Shown here piece by piece: positions 30,899 through 41,574 of a stretch of DNA of 64,000 bases (positions are counted from its first letter, which is position 1; each line of letters starts with the position of its first letter). The DNA lies in the IMG/VR virus record IMGVR_UViG_3300010334_000023, positions 152,499-216,498 of that record; one strand, given 5' to 3'. The DNA is from a virus. Under the pieces are notes generated by a model. That model was not told where the DNA came from and made no database searches. It saw nothing but the letters and a program-made list of their open reading frames with translations. Made by a program: the position numbers and the translations under genes.

Positions 30899-33800
30899 CT
30901 AGAGATCCAAAGCAGTCCTAACCACCTTTATCACCATGTTTTGGCTGGTATTCGGGGTGAACAGCAGCTCAACTATGCCTCCCACGATGTCAGCAGACCA
31001 GATGCCGAGGCTGGTGCTGGTATAGATGTCAGCATATTCAGTGAAAAACACATCTGTACCATCTTGGATCAGCATCAGTTGGCTGCTCTGATAGCTGCTG
31101 GTAGCAGTGTTGGTTATCTGCAGCAGATAGTGCGCTGTGCGGAACTGAGTGGTTGGCCACGAATCAACCACAGATTGGAAGGTGCTGTTGCTGGTATAAG
31201 CATTACCGTCTAAGACCCAGGTGTTGCCGCTAACATAGCCGTTGCTCTGCAGCACCTGTACGTTGGCAAAGCCAATGCTGTTGATCTGGTTGAAGCTGCC
31301 TATGTTGGCATAGCTAGCAGCAACATCGTTGGTGACCGTGAGATTGCCCAATACTGACAGGTTGTTGTTGAAAATAGTGCTGTTGCTGACTGTGAGATTG
31401 CCTAGCACAGCAAGGTTAGACGCAAAGGTGCTGTCCTTGCTCACTGTGATGTTGCCCAGCACTGATAGATTGCTGTTGAAGAGGCTGTCCTTGCTCACTG
31501 TGATGTTGCCCAGCACTGATAGATTACTGCTGAAACTGCTGTCAGTGAGAACAGTGATGTTGCCTAGCACAGCAAGGTTAGACGCAAAGGTGCTGTCCTT
31601 GCTCACTGTGATGTTGCCCAGCACTGATAGATTGCTGTTGAAGAGGCTGTCCTTGCTCACTGTGATGTTGTTCTGGAACACAGCAGCATTGGACACGCTT
31701 AGTGCACCGCCCACTGAGAGATCGCTGCTTATGTTGGCAGCATAAGCATATAGTGCTCCGTACACAGCTAGATTGCTGCTGACATTCACGTTGCTGGCTA
31801 TGAGGCTTAGATTACCTAAGCCATTGCTGGTGCTGCCGCCGCTGGCCAAAATCCTCGCATCATAGTCGTTGCCAAATATGCTGCTATGGAAATCCACGTA
31901 TGGTGTGCCAGCTGTGATCCTATTCTGCTGTCCCAGCTCTATGCTGCCATTGGTATCACCACCGATGATCACAGTGCCTGTGGTACCTGAGCTGGCAGTT
32001 AGGCTGCCACCAACCAGCGCATCCAATCCTATGGCAGCCCCGCCCTTGGTCACAAAGCTAGCTGAGCTTAGACTGCTGCTGTTAACTGTGCTGTTGATCA
32101 GCAGCCCTTGTCCATAGATGAACCTTGCCACTTGATTAGCAGCCGCATTGCCACCTTGGGCAAACACGATGTCGTTGTTGAGCATGGTGCCGAGCACGAG
32201 ATTACCACCGCCCGTGACAGCGTTACCGTACATCAATAGGTAACCATCGTTTGCATGGTCAATGGTAGCTTGGTTCCATCCGCTGCTGTTGATGCCCAGA
32301 TCTATGTAGGTGTTGACAGCAGTGCCATTATCCGCTGTGACCACTATGTCTGCGCTGGCGCTGTCACCTGAGCTGTCATTGTGCACGTTTATCTGTGAGC
32401 TGGCATTTACGTTGCCTGCGAACAGTGCTACGGTATTTGGTTGGTAATTGGTATAGTCCTGCACACCAGCGTAGAGCGCAGCAAAGCCGCCGGCTCCGCC
32501 TGTAAACGTGCCGGTCTTGCCACTGATTATGCTGGTATTGCTACCGTTTAAGTTTCCACCTAGCCTGATGTTTAGTCCAACATCCAGGCTGGACACGTTG
32601 GCAGTATTAAGAACAGCGAGATTAGCAGTGTTCAGGCTGACGTTGCCGGCATCCCAGAACAGGCTAGCACTGTTGCCACTGAAGGTATTGCTGTTGCCGG
32701 CAAACTGTATGGTATATTGTGGACCAAAGCTTGGTGTATAGGATGCTGCTGTAACCTGGAAGCTGCCATCTGGGAACAGTATGCCACTGGTAGTTGATGC
32801 TGTGTTACCTATGTGTAGGTTACCATAGACATCCAGTGGATATCTAGCAGTGCTGGTGCCGATACCTATGTTCGAGTTGCTGATCAGCGTGTTAGCAACA
32901 AAGTTTGGCGCAGATATCAGTCCTGTAGCTAGTACATTCTGAGTGAACAGCGTGTTCACGCCTATGATGTTGCCTCCTGATCCAGTAGTAGTGATAGTAC
33001 CGCTGGTAACAAGATTACCAACCGTGGCGTTGCCCGTGGACTGTATGGTAGTGTTGCTGATCAGACCATTGACGGTGGCTGTACCGGCGCTCTGTATGCT
33101 GCTGTTGCTGACCAAGCTGCTTCCGATAATAGCACCGTTGGCCTGTATGGTTGTGTTGCTTAGCAAGCTGTTAGCAGTGATGGTATCTGCTGCCTGTATG
33201 CTGGTGTTGCTGATCACTGTGTTGAACAGACCGGTACCAGGTGCCTGGACGTTGCTGCCGCTCACTATGTCATAGAGCTGTGCCAGTCCCAACGACTGTA
33301 TGGTAGTGTTGCTGAACAGGCTGTTGCCTGTGATCGATCCGTTGGCCTGTATGTATGTGTCGCTGGCAATGCTGCCTGCGATCACCGCACCGTTGCTGAT
33401 CATGCTCTGACCAGTTATGGTACCATTGGCCTGTATGAAGCTGTTGCTGATAAGATGTGCAGCTCTGACAAAGCCCACAGATTGTACATAGATATTGGTT
33501 TCCAGCAGCTGTCCGTACATGCCAAAGGTTGAGTAGATCTGGGTATTGCTGGTGATTATCTCAGCAACCAAACGCCTGCCGGCTGTGATATTGTCTGCTG
33601 AAACGTTACCGCTGACATCCAGCCTGCCACCGATGAGCACGTTGCCATATACTTCCAGATTGGCCTCTAACAGCGCACCATTGCCCACCACCAGATTATC
33701 TGTGAACACGGTGTTATCGGCAGTGATGTTGCCGTTGCTGTTGAAGCTGTTGGCTCTGATCTTTCTGCTAGCAGTGAGAAATTCTGTGGTGATGTTGCCG

Positions 33801-36800
33801 CTGTTTACTATGATGTTTGAATAAACTGTATCGATGGTAGCAGCGTCGCTGACTGTGAGATCTGTGGTAGTGATGCTGGTGTTGCTGACTATGCTGTTGG
33901 CAGTTAGCAATGACGACGCGGTGATATCTGGGCTGGTAATGCTGAGATTACCCACGATCACATCTGCCACTAGATTATTGCTCACCGTGACATTGGTCAC
34001 GTCCAAAGAAACGTTGGCAGCGATAACATTGGCAGATATCTTGTTGACTGCGCTGATATCAGTGGCACTGATATTGGTATTGCTGTTTAGCGAGTTGACC
34101 TGTGCCAAACCGCCAGTGATCAGCGTGGTAGTTACTATTGTGCTGTTGGCCACCACGTTCTGTGCAGAAACCAACACAGTAGCTTGGACATTTGGCGTGA
34201 TAACAGCTAGATTACCAACCAGCAGGTTACCAGTTATGTTGTTGAGAGCAGTGATACCTGCTGAGGTCACGCTGGTGTTAGCAGCGATTAGATCCCCGCT
34301 GACTCTGTTGGTCACGCTGATGTTGGTGCCGCTTATCTCGTTGTTGGCATGTATGTTGGAACCAATCACCAATCCCACAGCTGAGATAGCAGTGTTGGAA
34401 TTCAGTTGATTAGCTAATAGATCTTGACCAAAACGTCCCTGTCCTGTGGTAGCTATCTGGCCTAGGGCATTGACAGCACCGCCTATGCCCACACCGCCAT
34501 TTACTACCAGCGCGCCGCTGGTGCTGTTGATGCTGATGGTAGCATTGCTAAGCAGCAGGTCACCAAACTGAGCAGCACCATAAACGTATCCTGGTACGCT
34601 GGTAAAAGGATTTACCACATTGCTGATACCTGGCTGCACGTTGGTTAGGTAAACGAACCTACCAGTGCTGTTCTGGAAGCCCATGAATGCGTTGTTGTCG
34701 TTGAGGATGAAATAGTTCATCACAACGCCGCGATCATAACCGTCGTTGTACGTGAGAATATTGCCTTCGCCGTTATCAGATCCGACTTTTATGGTAGGAC
34801 CTGTCACGCTGATGCTATTGCTGTTGACGATGGTGCTGTTGCCGCGAACGATGAAGTTACCGCTGACTACCAGATTGCCGGTGAACAGGCTCTGCTGCCC
34901 CCCTACATTGAGATTGCCACCTATGCCCACACCACCTGTGACTATCAGCGCGCCGGATCCGGTGCTACCGCTGGCTGTGTTGTTGGTAATTGTTACAACG
35001 CCGCTGGCAGCGATGTTAGCCGCTGTGATACCCACATTGCTGACTATGGTGTTGCTGCTTAATTGGTTAAGAGCATTGATAGCAGGTGACGTAATACTGA
35101 GATTGCTGTTGATGGTGTTGGCTAGGATACCTTGTGCTGCTTGTATGCTAGTGTTGCTGGTTATGGTCTGCACCACAGCATTGGTGATGATGTTCAGCGT
35201 GCTAGCAGTGGCTTCTGTGTTGCTGATCAACTGATTGACCACAGCGATGCCAGTGGTCTTTAGTGTCTGGCCTTCTATGAAGCTGTTGCTGCGGACCTGC
35301 TGGCCTGATACAAGCCCGTTGGCACTTACCGCAGCATTGCTGCTGAGAGTGCCTACCTGTGCACCGTTCTCGACTACCAGCGTGCTGGTGGTGCTGTTGT
35401 TGTTGACGATCAGACTGTTTACGTTAGCTAGACCACTGCTCTGCAGGGAAGCACCGAAAACATTGTTGTTGCCTATCAAGCTACTGATCTGTGCCACGCC
35501 TGCTATGTTTAGGTTAGCACCATAGATATTGGCATTGCTGATCAGTGCGTTAACTGTGGCAGTTCCAGCAGCCTGCATGGTGCTATTGCTGTTGACCGAG
35601 CCAGCAACCACTTCGCCTATGGCATGCACGAATGTGTTGCTCTTGATAGCATTACCAGTGATGGTACCAATGGCATGTATGTTGAGATTGCTATAGATCT
35701 CACCAAACGTTGCTACGCCCAGAGACTGCATGGTGCTGTTGCTGGTCATGCTCCTAGCAACGATATCTCCTACGGCCTGTATGGTAGAGTTGCTGTTGAG
35801 GCTACCAACGAGCACGTTGCCAGTGACCTGTATGCTGCTGTTGCTGTAGAGACTGCCTACCTGTGCCGAACCTGAGATGTTTAGATTGGCACCACTGATG
35901 TTGGTATTGGCTATCAAGCTGTTGGTCGTGGTGACACCAGCTGTCTGCGTGAACCCATTGCTGTAGATGTTGCCCAGATGGGCAGTACCAGCTATGCCGA
36001 GATTGGCACCGTAGATGCTGGTATTGGCTATCAGAGAGTTAGTGGTGGTCAGGCCAGCTGTCTGGGTGAACCCATTGCTGTATGAGTTTCCTAACCAAGC
36101 AGTGCCAGATATGTTGATACCACTGCCACTGATGTTGGTGTTGGTTATCAGAGAATTGGTAGTGGTCAGTCCTGCGGTCTGCACAGAGCCGTTGCTGTAC
36201 ACGCTACCAAGTACGGCTGGTCCTTGTACGTTTAGGCTACCACCGTATATGTTTGTGTTGGCTATCAAGCTGTTGGTAGTGGTGACACCAGCGGTCTGAG
36301 TGAACCCGTTGCTGTAGACATTGCCTGCCAACGCAGTGCCTGAGATGTTGAGATTTGCGCCGCTGATGTTGGCATTGGCTATGAGCTGGTTGGTAACTGT
36401 CAAACCAGCGGTCTGAGTGAACCCGTTGCTGTAGATGTTGCCAATCCAGGCATTGCCACTGACATTAAGGTTGGCAGTGTAGACGTTAGTATTGCTCAGC
36501 AGCTGATTGGCCAGGATCAAACCGCTGGCATTGATGCTGATGTCTCCGTTGAGGCTTGGTCCGAGACTGGGCAGAGCCTGTCCCAGTGATCCAGGCGCTA
36601 GCACAGTGATCTGGCCGCTCACAGCTAGGTTGTTGTTGACGTTAAGCACGCCGCCGATACCAACGCCGCCGGCCACAGTCAACGCACCTGTGACAGCACT
36701 GTTGCTGGCTGTGAGTGTCTCTATCTTCAGACCAACGCCGTTTACGAAGCGTGCTATCTCGTTGCTTGGGTCGGCGCCGCCTGTGGCAAAAACTATATCA

Positions 36801-37930
36801 TTGGCAGCTAGCGTGCCTAGCACCAAGTTGCCGCCACCGGTGATGCTATTGCCTGCCACGTACAGATAGCCGTCGTTGGCAGCATCTATGGTGCCTTGGT
36901 CAAAGGTGCCGCTGTTGATGCCAAGATCTATGTAGGTATCATTGTTAGTTCCATTGTCTGCAGTGATGACCATGTCGCCGCTGGCCGCAGCACCTGGATT
37001 GATGTTCTGCAGGTTCAGTTGGCTGTAATCGTCTATGTTTGAGCTGAGCTGTAGCACAGTGTTTGGCTGGTACACATAACCATAGGGTATGCCACCATAG
37101 ATCGCACCAAAGCCATAGCTGTCTCCATAGAACACACCGCTGTTGCCAGTGATCTGGTTGACATTGCCTATGATGTTGATGTTACCGCTGACGTTTAGAT
37201 TGCCGCTGATGCCAACACCGCCATGCACAACCAGCGCACCATCCTGAGACGTGGTGCTGTTGATGTTGCTGGTTATGAACATGCTGCTGCTGATCAGCGT
37301 GGCATTGCTGGCGCTGTAGAATAGGTTGCCGCTGTCGCCGCTGAATGCGTTACCAGCACCAGCAAACTGCATGGTGCCTGGAACTCCATAGCTGGGTGTG
37401 TTGGCCGCAGCAGTGTCTTGGAAGCTACCATCAGGGAACACGATACCGCGGATGCGACCAGCAGTGTTGCTGATGGTGATGTTGCCCAGCACATGCAGCT
37501 TGCTCACTGGCACAGCAGTGCCTATGCCCAACCTCACGTTGCTATTGTCAAAGGCAAACAGGCTGTTGCCGGCAAAAAGGTCGTTTTGGTTGAACTGGAC
37601 TGCGCCGTTACCGCCACCAGGCGGTGTACCATAGGCTGCAGTGGTCTGATAGGTACCATCTGGCCATATGATGCCGCTGGTGGTTGTTGCAGTGTTGGCA
37701 ATATGGATGTTACCCCAGACGTCCACGGGATAGCGCACGGTGCTGGTACCAACACCAAGATTAGCAAAGAATCCTTGGTTTACCGTGATGTTACCGGGTT
37801 GGCCGTCAAAGGTAACGAACTCTACCGCGCCGTTGCTGTTTAGTATGCGTGGTCCGTTCTTGCCCAGGGCGAGATCAACAGAAACACCGCTAAGAGCAAA
37901 ATCAAATCTTGGATTGTTTGGCAGCGTCAT
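30899..37930 (-). CDS. Giant repeat-rich virion fibre protein (2343 residues)
   Basis: This is the largest complete gene in the window. Nearly the whole length is built of short repeats such as LIANTNISGANLNISG, YSNGFTQTAGLTTTNS and VSGNLNVSGNI, spaced as expected for a beta-helix or triple-beta fibre. Phrases such as GIIWPDGTYQTTAA and VRYPVDVWGNIHI at the N-terminus recur near residues 1600-1700, so the protein has a repeated head-like module. The C-terminus (FRTAHYLLQITNTATSSYQSSQLMLIQDG) looks globular and may be a tip or trimerisation domain. It has a late-type ACTAAATA box upstream and GGGAACGGG at the ATG. A tail fibre or other long virion protein is most likely. Confidence 0.8.
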   Translation of the reverse strand: MTLPNNPRFDFALSGVSVDLALGKNGPRILNSNGAVEFVTFDGQPGNITVNQGFFANLGVGTSTVRYPVDVWGNIHIANTATTTSGIIWPDGTYQTTAAYGTPPGGGNGAVQFNQNDLFAGNSLFAFDNSNVRLGIGTAVPVSKLHVLGNITISNTAGRIRGIVFPDGSFQDTAAANTPSYGVPGTMQFAGAGNAFSGDSGNLFYSASNATLISSSMFITSNINSTTSQDGALVVHGGVGISGNLNVSGNINIIGNVNQITGNSGVFYGDSYGFGAIYGGIPYGYVYQPNTVLQLSSNIDDYSQLNLQNINPGAAASGDMVITADNGTNNDTYIDLGINSGTFDQGTIDAANDGYLYVAGNSITGGGNLVLGTLAANDIVFATGGADPSNEIARFVNGVGLKIETLTASNSAVTGALTVAGGVGIGGVLNVNNNLAVSGQITVLAPGSLGQALPSLGPSLNGDISINASGLILANQLLSNTNVYTANLNVSGNAWIGNIYSNGFTQTAGLTVTNQLIANANISGANLNISGTALAGNVYSNGFTQTAGVTTTNSLIANTNIYGGSLNVQGPAVLGSVYSNGSVQTAGLTTTNSLITNTNISGSGINISGTAWLGNSYSNGFTQTAGLTTTNSLIANTSIYGANLGIAGTAHLGNIYSNGFTQTAGVTTTNSLIANTNISGANLNISGSAQVGSLYSNSSIQVTGNVLVGSLNSNSTIQAVGDIVARSMTSNSTMQSLGVATFGEIYSNLNIHAIGTITGNAIKSNTFVHAIGEVVAGSVNSNSTMQAAGTATVNALISNANIYGANLNIAGVAQISSLIGNNNVFGASLQSSGLANVNSLIVNNNSTTSTLVVENGAQVGTLSSNAAVSANGLVSGQQVRSNSFIEGQTLKTTGIAVVNQLISNTEATASTLNIITNAVVQTITSNTSIQAAQGILANTINSNLSITSPAINALNQLSSNTIVSNVGITAANIAASGVVTITNNTASGSTGSGALIVTGGVGIGGNLNVGGQQSLFTGNLVVSGNFIVRGNSTIVNSNSISVTGPTIKVGSDNGEGNILTYNDGYDRGVVMNYFILNDNNAFMGFQNSTGRFVYLTNVQPGISNVVNPFTSVPGYVYGAAQFGDLLLSNATISINSTSGALVVNGGVGIGGAVNALGQIATTGQGRFGQDLLANQLNSNTAISAVGLVIGSNIHANNEISGTNISVTNRVSGDLIAANTSVTSAGITALNNITGNLLVGNLAVITPNVQATVLVSAQNVVANSTIVTTTLITGGLAQVNSLNSNTNISATDISAVNKISANVIAANVSLDVTNVTVSNNLVADVIVGNLSITSPDITASSLLTANSIVSNTSITTTDLTVSDAATIDTVYSNIIVNSGNITTEFLTASRKIRANSFNSNGNITADNTVFTDNLVVGNGALLEANLEVYGNVLIGGRLDVSGNVSADNITAGRRLVAEIITSNTQIYSTFGMYGQLLETNIYVQSVGFVRAAHLISNSFIQANGTITGQSMISNGAVIAGSIASDTYIQANGSITGNSLFSNTTIQSLGLAQLYDIVSGSNVQAPGTGLFNTVISNTSIQAADTITANSLLSNTTIQANGAIIGSSLVSNSSIQSAGTATVNGLISNTTIQSTGNATVGNLVTSGTITTTGSGGNIIGVNTLFTQNVLATGLISAPNFVANTLISNSNIGIGTSTARYPLDVYGNLHIGNTASTTSGILFPDGSFQVTAASYTPSFGPQYTIQFAGNSNTFSGNSASLFWDAGNVSLNTANLAVLNTANVSSLDVGLNIRLGGNLNGSNTSIISGKTGTFTGGAGGFAALYAGVQDYTNYQPNTVALFAGNVNASSQINVHNDSSGDSASADIVVTADNGTAVNTYIDLGINSSGWNQATIDHANDGYLLMYGNAVTGGGNLVLGTMLNNDIVFAQGGNAAANQVARFIYGQGLLINSTVNSSSLSSASFVTKGGAAIGLDALVGGSLTASSGTTGTVIIGGDTNGSIELGQQNRITAGTPYVDFHSSIFGNDYDARILASGGSTSNGLGNLSLIASNVNVSSNLAVYGALYAYAANISSDLSVGGALSVSNAAVFQNNITVSKDSLFNSNLSVLGNITVSKDSTFASNLAVLGNITVLTDSSFSSNLSVLGNITVSKDSLFNSNLSVLGNITVSKDSTFASNLAVLGNLTVSNSTIFNNNLSVLGNLTVTNDVAASYANIGSFNQINSIGFANVQVLQSNGYVSGNTWVLDGNAYTSNSTFQSVVDSWPTTQFRTAHYLLQITNTATSSYQSSQLMLIQDGTDVFFTEYADIYTSTSLGIWSADIVGGIVELLFTPNTSQNMVIKVVRTALDL
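31399..31508. repeat. 110-bp perfect direct repeat, copy A
   Basis: This segment is identical over 110 bases to 31561-31670, inside the C-terminal part of the giant fibre gene. Starts are 162 bases apart, a multiple of three, so loss or gain by recombination would keep the frame. Confidence 0.9.
31561..31670. repeat. 110-bp perfect direct repeat, copy B
   Basis: Second copy of the repeat at 31399-31508. It encodes the LFNSNLSVLGNITVSKDSTF-type unit of the fibre. Confidence 0.9.
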
Positions 37931-37969
37931 CCCGTTCCCAGCTCAAATCATGGCCAATACAGCTGGCAG

Positions 37970-37977
37970 TATTTAGT
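37970..37977 (-). promoter_or_regulatory. Late-type box ACTAAATA for the giant fibre gene
   Basis: Minus-strand ACTAAATA lies 39 bases before the ATG at 37930, in the gap between two fibre genes. Confidence 0.5.
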
Positions 37978-37995
37978 TTAGCCGGATCGCGGCAC

Positions 37996-40212
37996 TCAGC
38001 TGTACTTCATGGTGATGCGCCACGACCCCTGTGTGCTGGTGCCTATGCCCACGTAGGCATTGATAGTGGTGATCTGCGTGACTGGATAGCTGAGAGCTGC
38101 TGTGTAGTTGCCCACGGTCGAAGCATTTATCTGCGTGTTGGCCATCAGCAGGCTATGGTCGGCCGCACTGCCCACGGTGAACGTGGTGTTGCTGTCGTTG
38201 AAAGCAGTGATTATGGCGACGTCGAGATCGGTTACCGTGACACCCGCTGTCATGGTACCAACTGTCACAGTGTTGCTGCTGGAGTAGTTGCCAACAGCTG
38301 TGAACTGATAGCTCAAGCTCTGAGTGCCACTGGTTGTGTTGCCCACGTTCTGTCCATCGAGATTGAGGCCAACTGGTACCCAGACCGTGGGACCAAGCTG
38401 CGCGGCCAAGTAGGCTTGGTTATGACCACTGCCGTCGTCGTAGACATAGACTATGGTGCCCAGAGTTACCGTGAGGCTGTTACGCACTGCGATGTTGCTG
38501 ACGAAATAACCAACTGCTACACCAGTGGGACCCGTGGGACCCGTGAGCTGGCTGACGCTGCTGATGTTCCACGCCACGATGTCCACGGTATCGCCGGCCA
38601 CACAGGGTGCGTTCAGTATTACCTGAGTGCCATTGGTAGCTATGTATTCATAGGGAGTAAGCTTGACACCGTTGACGAAAACTTCAACATATGGGGCTAC
38701 ATAATCGCAGGTGAACACTGTCTGGCCGCTGCTGGCATTGAAGTTATATTCTTGGAAGCTGCCAACTGACCTAGGACCGGTTGGACCAGTTGGTCCTGAA
38801 CCGGTTGGACCAGTGGCACCCGTGGGATTTACTCCGGCTATCTGCCATGCCACTATGGTTACAGGATCACCGCCTATGGCAGCATTGGCCAGCGTCACTG
38901 TGCTACCGTTGGTAGCTGTGTACAGATCTGGAGCTAACAGCACTCCGTCATAGTAGACATCAACGTAGCCAGGATAATAGCTGGCAGCAAACACTGTCTG
39001 GCCGGTGGTCGCTGTGAGATCAAAACGCGCATAAGCGCCTAGCGCAGCAGGACCAGTTGGACCAGCAGCACCTGTTGGACCAGTTGAACCAGTAGCGCCT
39101 GTGTTGGCAGCAGTGCCTGGAGTACCTGTTGGACCGGTTGGACCCTGCGCACCAGTTGCACCAGTAGCGCCCTGTGATCCTGCGCCTATGACCTGCCAGT
39201 TGGCATTGTTCAGGGTTGGATTTAGGCAGATGTAGGCTACATTAGTAGCCCTGTTGATCCACATGCTGCCTACAGCATAGCCCTGTGACTGATCGTTGGA
39301 TCTGGTAGGCGGAACCACGGCATCATAGTTGTCCAATGGCTGCACGAAGCCAGCTTGTGCTAGCTTGACAGCACGGTTGCCGTTGATCTTGATGTAGACA
39401 GGCATGGCCAGGCTGTCAGGACGCACGCTGGTCAATCCACCCGGGGTGCTAGGGCTCAACCACAGCACATCACCTGGCAGTCCTGGTAATGGACTGAGGT
39501 TGTTAAGCACCTTGCCTCGCGGCTCCCACTGGAACCAATCTACACCGGGTATGCCTATGGTGCGCACGGTGCCTATGACGTTGCTGCTGGCCAGAGAATT
39601 AGCCTGGGCTAGATAATAATTGCCATTGCTAGAGAGATAAATCAGATCATTTATGTTAAATCCGTGCCCTGGCTGCTCCACACCGATGCGGTTCTGCACT
39701 GGATTCTTGGCTATGAACTTGGCATTTACGTCGGATAGCCAACCTGGATAGGGCTGTATGAAGCTGTTGTAGAGGCTAAGAGTGTTTATGGCTGGCACTC
39801 CGTCTTCGTAGATTTTGAAAACGAAGCCAGGTTGACCAGTTATGGCCACGCCATCGCTGCAGCTGAATGCTTCGTAGCGATTGGTGTCTTCTACCACGCA
39901 GGTGATGCTGTCCACTGACGCAGAGATTATCTGCACTATCTGCACGCACTTGCCTGTGGCTGCTTCACCGTAGTACATTCCGGAGGTTATATCTAGGCCG
40001 TTATAAACGTAGATCTGCGGAGTGCTGAAGCTGCTGTGATTGTATTGAGTGACCGACGCTGTCATGGTCCACTGATAGGGCTGCGGCGCCGGGCCGCCTG
40101 CCCACCATTGATCCTCGCCATATACGGGACCTTCGTCAAATGGCCAATAGCTGAGCGGTGTCAGTGAGATATTGTCTATGTACAGCGTGATGACTGGATT
40201 GATAGATACCAC
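37996..40212 (-). CDS. Virion fibre protein with collagen-like segments (738 residues)
   Basis: This begins with GTG, preceded by GGAGCGATAAC. The N-terminal ~350 residues are globular and beta-rich, with a cysteine-containing region (CVVEDTNRYEAFSCSDG). A collagen-like G-X-Y stretch ([16 protein letters not shown] and on) follows. Then come two related beta modules, each starting F..SA..GQTVF and holding YVDVYYDGVLL or YVEVFVNGVKL and an AGDTV.IVAW end, separated by further GPTG segments. The same module occurs in the next fibre gene. The C-terminal domain ends WRITMKYS. A tail or head fibre that meets the host surface is likely. Confidence 0.8.
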   Translation of the reverse strand: MVSINPVITLYIDNISLTPLSYWPFDEGPVYGEDQWWAGGPAPQPYQWTMTASVTQYNHSSFSTPQIYVYNGLDITSGMYYGEAATGKCVQIVQIISASVDSITCVVEDTNRYEAFSCSDGVAITGQPGFVFKIYEDGVPAINTLSLYNSFIQPYPGWLSDVNAKFIAKNPVQNRIGVEQPGHGFNINDLIYLSSNGNYYLAQANSLASSNVIGTVRTIGIPGVDWFQWEPRGKVLNNLSPLPGLPGDVLWLSPSTPGGLTSVRPDSLAMPVYIKINGNRAVKLAQAGFVQPLDNYDAVVPPTRSNDQSQGYAVGSMWINRATNVAYICLNPTLNNANWQVIGAGSQGATGATGAQGPTGPTGTPGTAANTGATGSTGPTGAAGPTGPAALGAYARFDLTATTGQTVFAASYYPGYVDVYYDGVLLAPDLYTATNGSTVTLANAAIGGDPVTIVAWQIAGVNPTGATGPTGSGPTGPTGPRSVGSFQEYNFNASSGQTVFTCDYVAPYVEVFVNGVKLTPYEYIATNGTQVILNAPCVAGDTVDIVAWNISSVSQLTGPTGPTGVAVGYFVSNIAVRNSLTVTLGTIVYVYDDGSGHNQAYLAAQLGPTVWVPVGLNLDGQNVGNTTSGTQSLSYQFTAVGNYSSSNTVTVGTMTAGVTVTDLDVAIITAFNDSNTTFTVGSAADHSLLMANTQINASTVGNYTAALSYPVTQITTINAYVGIGTSTQGSWRITMKYS

Positions 40213-40224
40213 GTTATCGCTCCA

Positions 40225-41553
40225 TCAACCTGTGAATATCATGGTTACCCAGAGATATCCGTCTCCGCTAGCCGGCACGCCGGTGTTACCGGGGCTCAGC
40301 GCGAACAAGCTGGTGGTATTGATATCGAGGCTGAGGCAAGAATAGCTGCCGCCTGTTGCATTGCTGGGCACTGTTTGCCTATAGGCCCCAGCTGGTTGTA
40401 CCAATGGACCACCTTGGCAGGTTACTATGCCTGGATAGGCATTCATGCCATGCACTATGGTTATCTGTGTGTCACCTGCTCTAGTGATCTGGGGTGCTGT
40501 GATGTTTGAGAGATTGTCAACGTAGCCATTTGGCAGCAGTATGCCGCTGTTGAACAGCAGCCTAAAGCTGATGAGGCTGGTAGCTGTGGCGCCCGTAGGT
40601 CCAAGCGGCCCGCTTGGACCAGTCACTCCTGTGGCACCTGTGGGACCTGTGGTAGTGCTGGTTGGACCTGTTGGCCCGGTCACTGTTGATGCAGGACCTG
40701 TGGGGCCTATGGGACCGCCGCTTGGACCAGTGGGACCAGTCATCTGGCTGACCGTGGCTATCTCCCAGGCTATGATGCTGACAGGATCTCCGCCCAGTGC
40801 CTGCTGAGTTAGCACCACGGTGTTACCGTCTGTGGCTATATATTCACTGTTTGGTACCAGCAGCAATCCATTATAGTAAACGTCTACGAAATCTGGTGTG
40901 TAGGTAGCATAGAACACTGTCTGGCCAGATGTAGCATAGCTGTCGTAGCGCTGAAAAGCACCGCTGGCAGCCGGACCAGTGGGACCTGCTGCGCCAGTGG
41001 GACCAGTGCTGATAGGACCAGTTGGACCAGGAGGTCCTGGAGGACCCTGTGCGCCACCTGTGTTGGTAGCCTGTGGTTGATTGCTGCCGCCTGCTATGGC
41101 TCCATAGTTCAGCAGAATCTGGTTGACTGATCCCACGAAATAGGCATCAGTTGGAGGCGGTACCAGATACTTCCTGTCCACCACTGCTCGCAGCCACACA
41201 TAGTTGCCGCTGAAGCTGTAGGCAAAGATGCCCGTGTCCCCCTGAGTGATGTTGGGATATTGGTTGGCAGGCCACTGCAGCAGAGCTGGATCAAATCCGG
41301 TTGGCAGCGCGGGATCCAGCGGGAACTGCACATATGGCGTGCCGTTGCCTATGGGTATGTTAAACCAATCACTGTCGGCATTGGGGTCGGTAGCCAAGCT
41401 GCCTTGTATGTAGATCCGGCCTGTGAAATTGTCCAGATTGATGCTCACGGTATGGTTATTACCAACCATGTTGTTGTATCCGGCACCCTTTTGCTTGATG
41501 CCGATCACGTTGATCTGGTTATTGGTGGTACCTAGAAGTGTGACGCTGATCAT
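40225..41553 (-). CDS. Virion fibre protein with collagen-like segments (442 residues)
   Basis: AGGCGGCAAA precedes the ATG. The N-terminal ~165 residues are globular (MISVTLLGTTNNQINVIG, later GRIYIQGSLATDPNADSDWF). They are followed by G-X-Y repeats ([11 protein letters not shown]), one SGQTVFYATYTPDFVDVYYNGLLL module shared with the neighbouring fibre, a longer GPTG block, and a C-terminal globular domain (ITIVHGMNAYPGIVTCQGG). It is 12 bases from the larger fibre gene, so the two are probably made together. A late-type box lies just upstream. Confidence 0.8.
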   Translation of the reverse strand: MISVTLLGTTNNQINVIGIKQKGAGYNNMVGNNHTVSINLDNFTGRIYIQGSLATDPNADSDWFNIPIGNGTPYVQFPLDPALPTGFDPALLQWPANQYPNITQGDTGIFAYSFSGNYVWLRAVVDRKYLVPPPTDAYFVGSVNQILLNYGAIAGGSNQPQATNTGGAQGPPGPPGPTGPISTGPTGAAGPTGPAASGAFQRYDSYATSGQTVFYATYTPDFVDVYYNGLLLVPNSEYIATDGNTVVLTQQALGGDPVSIIAWEIATVSQMTGPTGPSGGPIGPTGPASTVTGPTGPTSTTTGPTGATGVTGPSGPLGPTGATATSLISFRLLFNSGILLPNGYVDNLSNITAPQITRAGDTQITIVHGMNAYPGIVTCQGGPLVQPAGAYRQTVPSNATGGSYSCLSLDINTTSLFALSPGNTGVPASGDGYLWVTMIFTG

Positions 41554-41574
41554 TTTGCCGCCTAATCCCCTGGT

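Noticed and set aside
32943-35875. Plus-strand hydrophobic frames (Leu/Val/Pro-rich) opposite the giant fibre gene
   Set aside because: They are reverse-complement images of Asn/Ser/Thr repeats, not membrane proteins.
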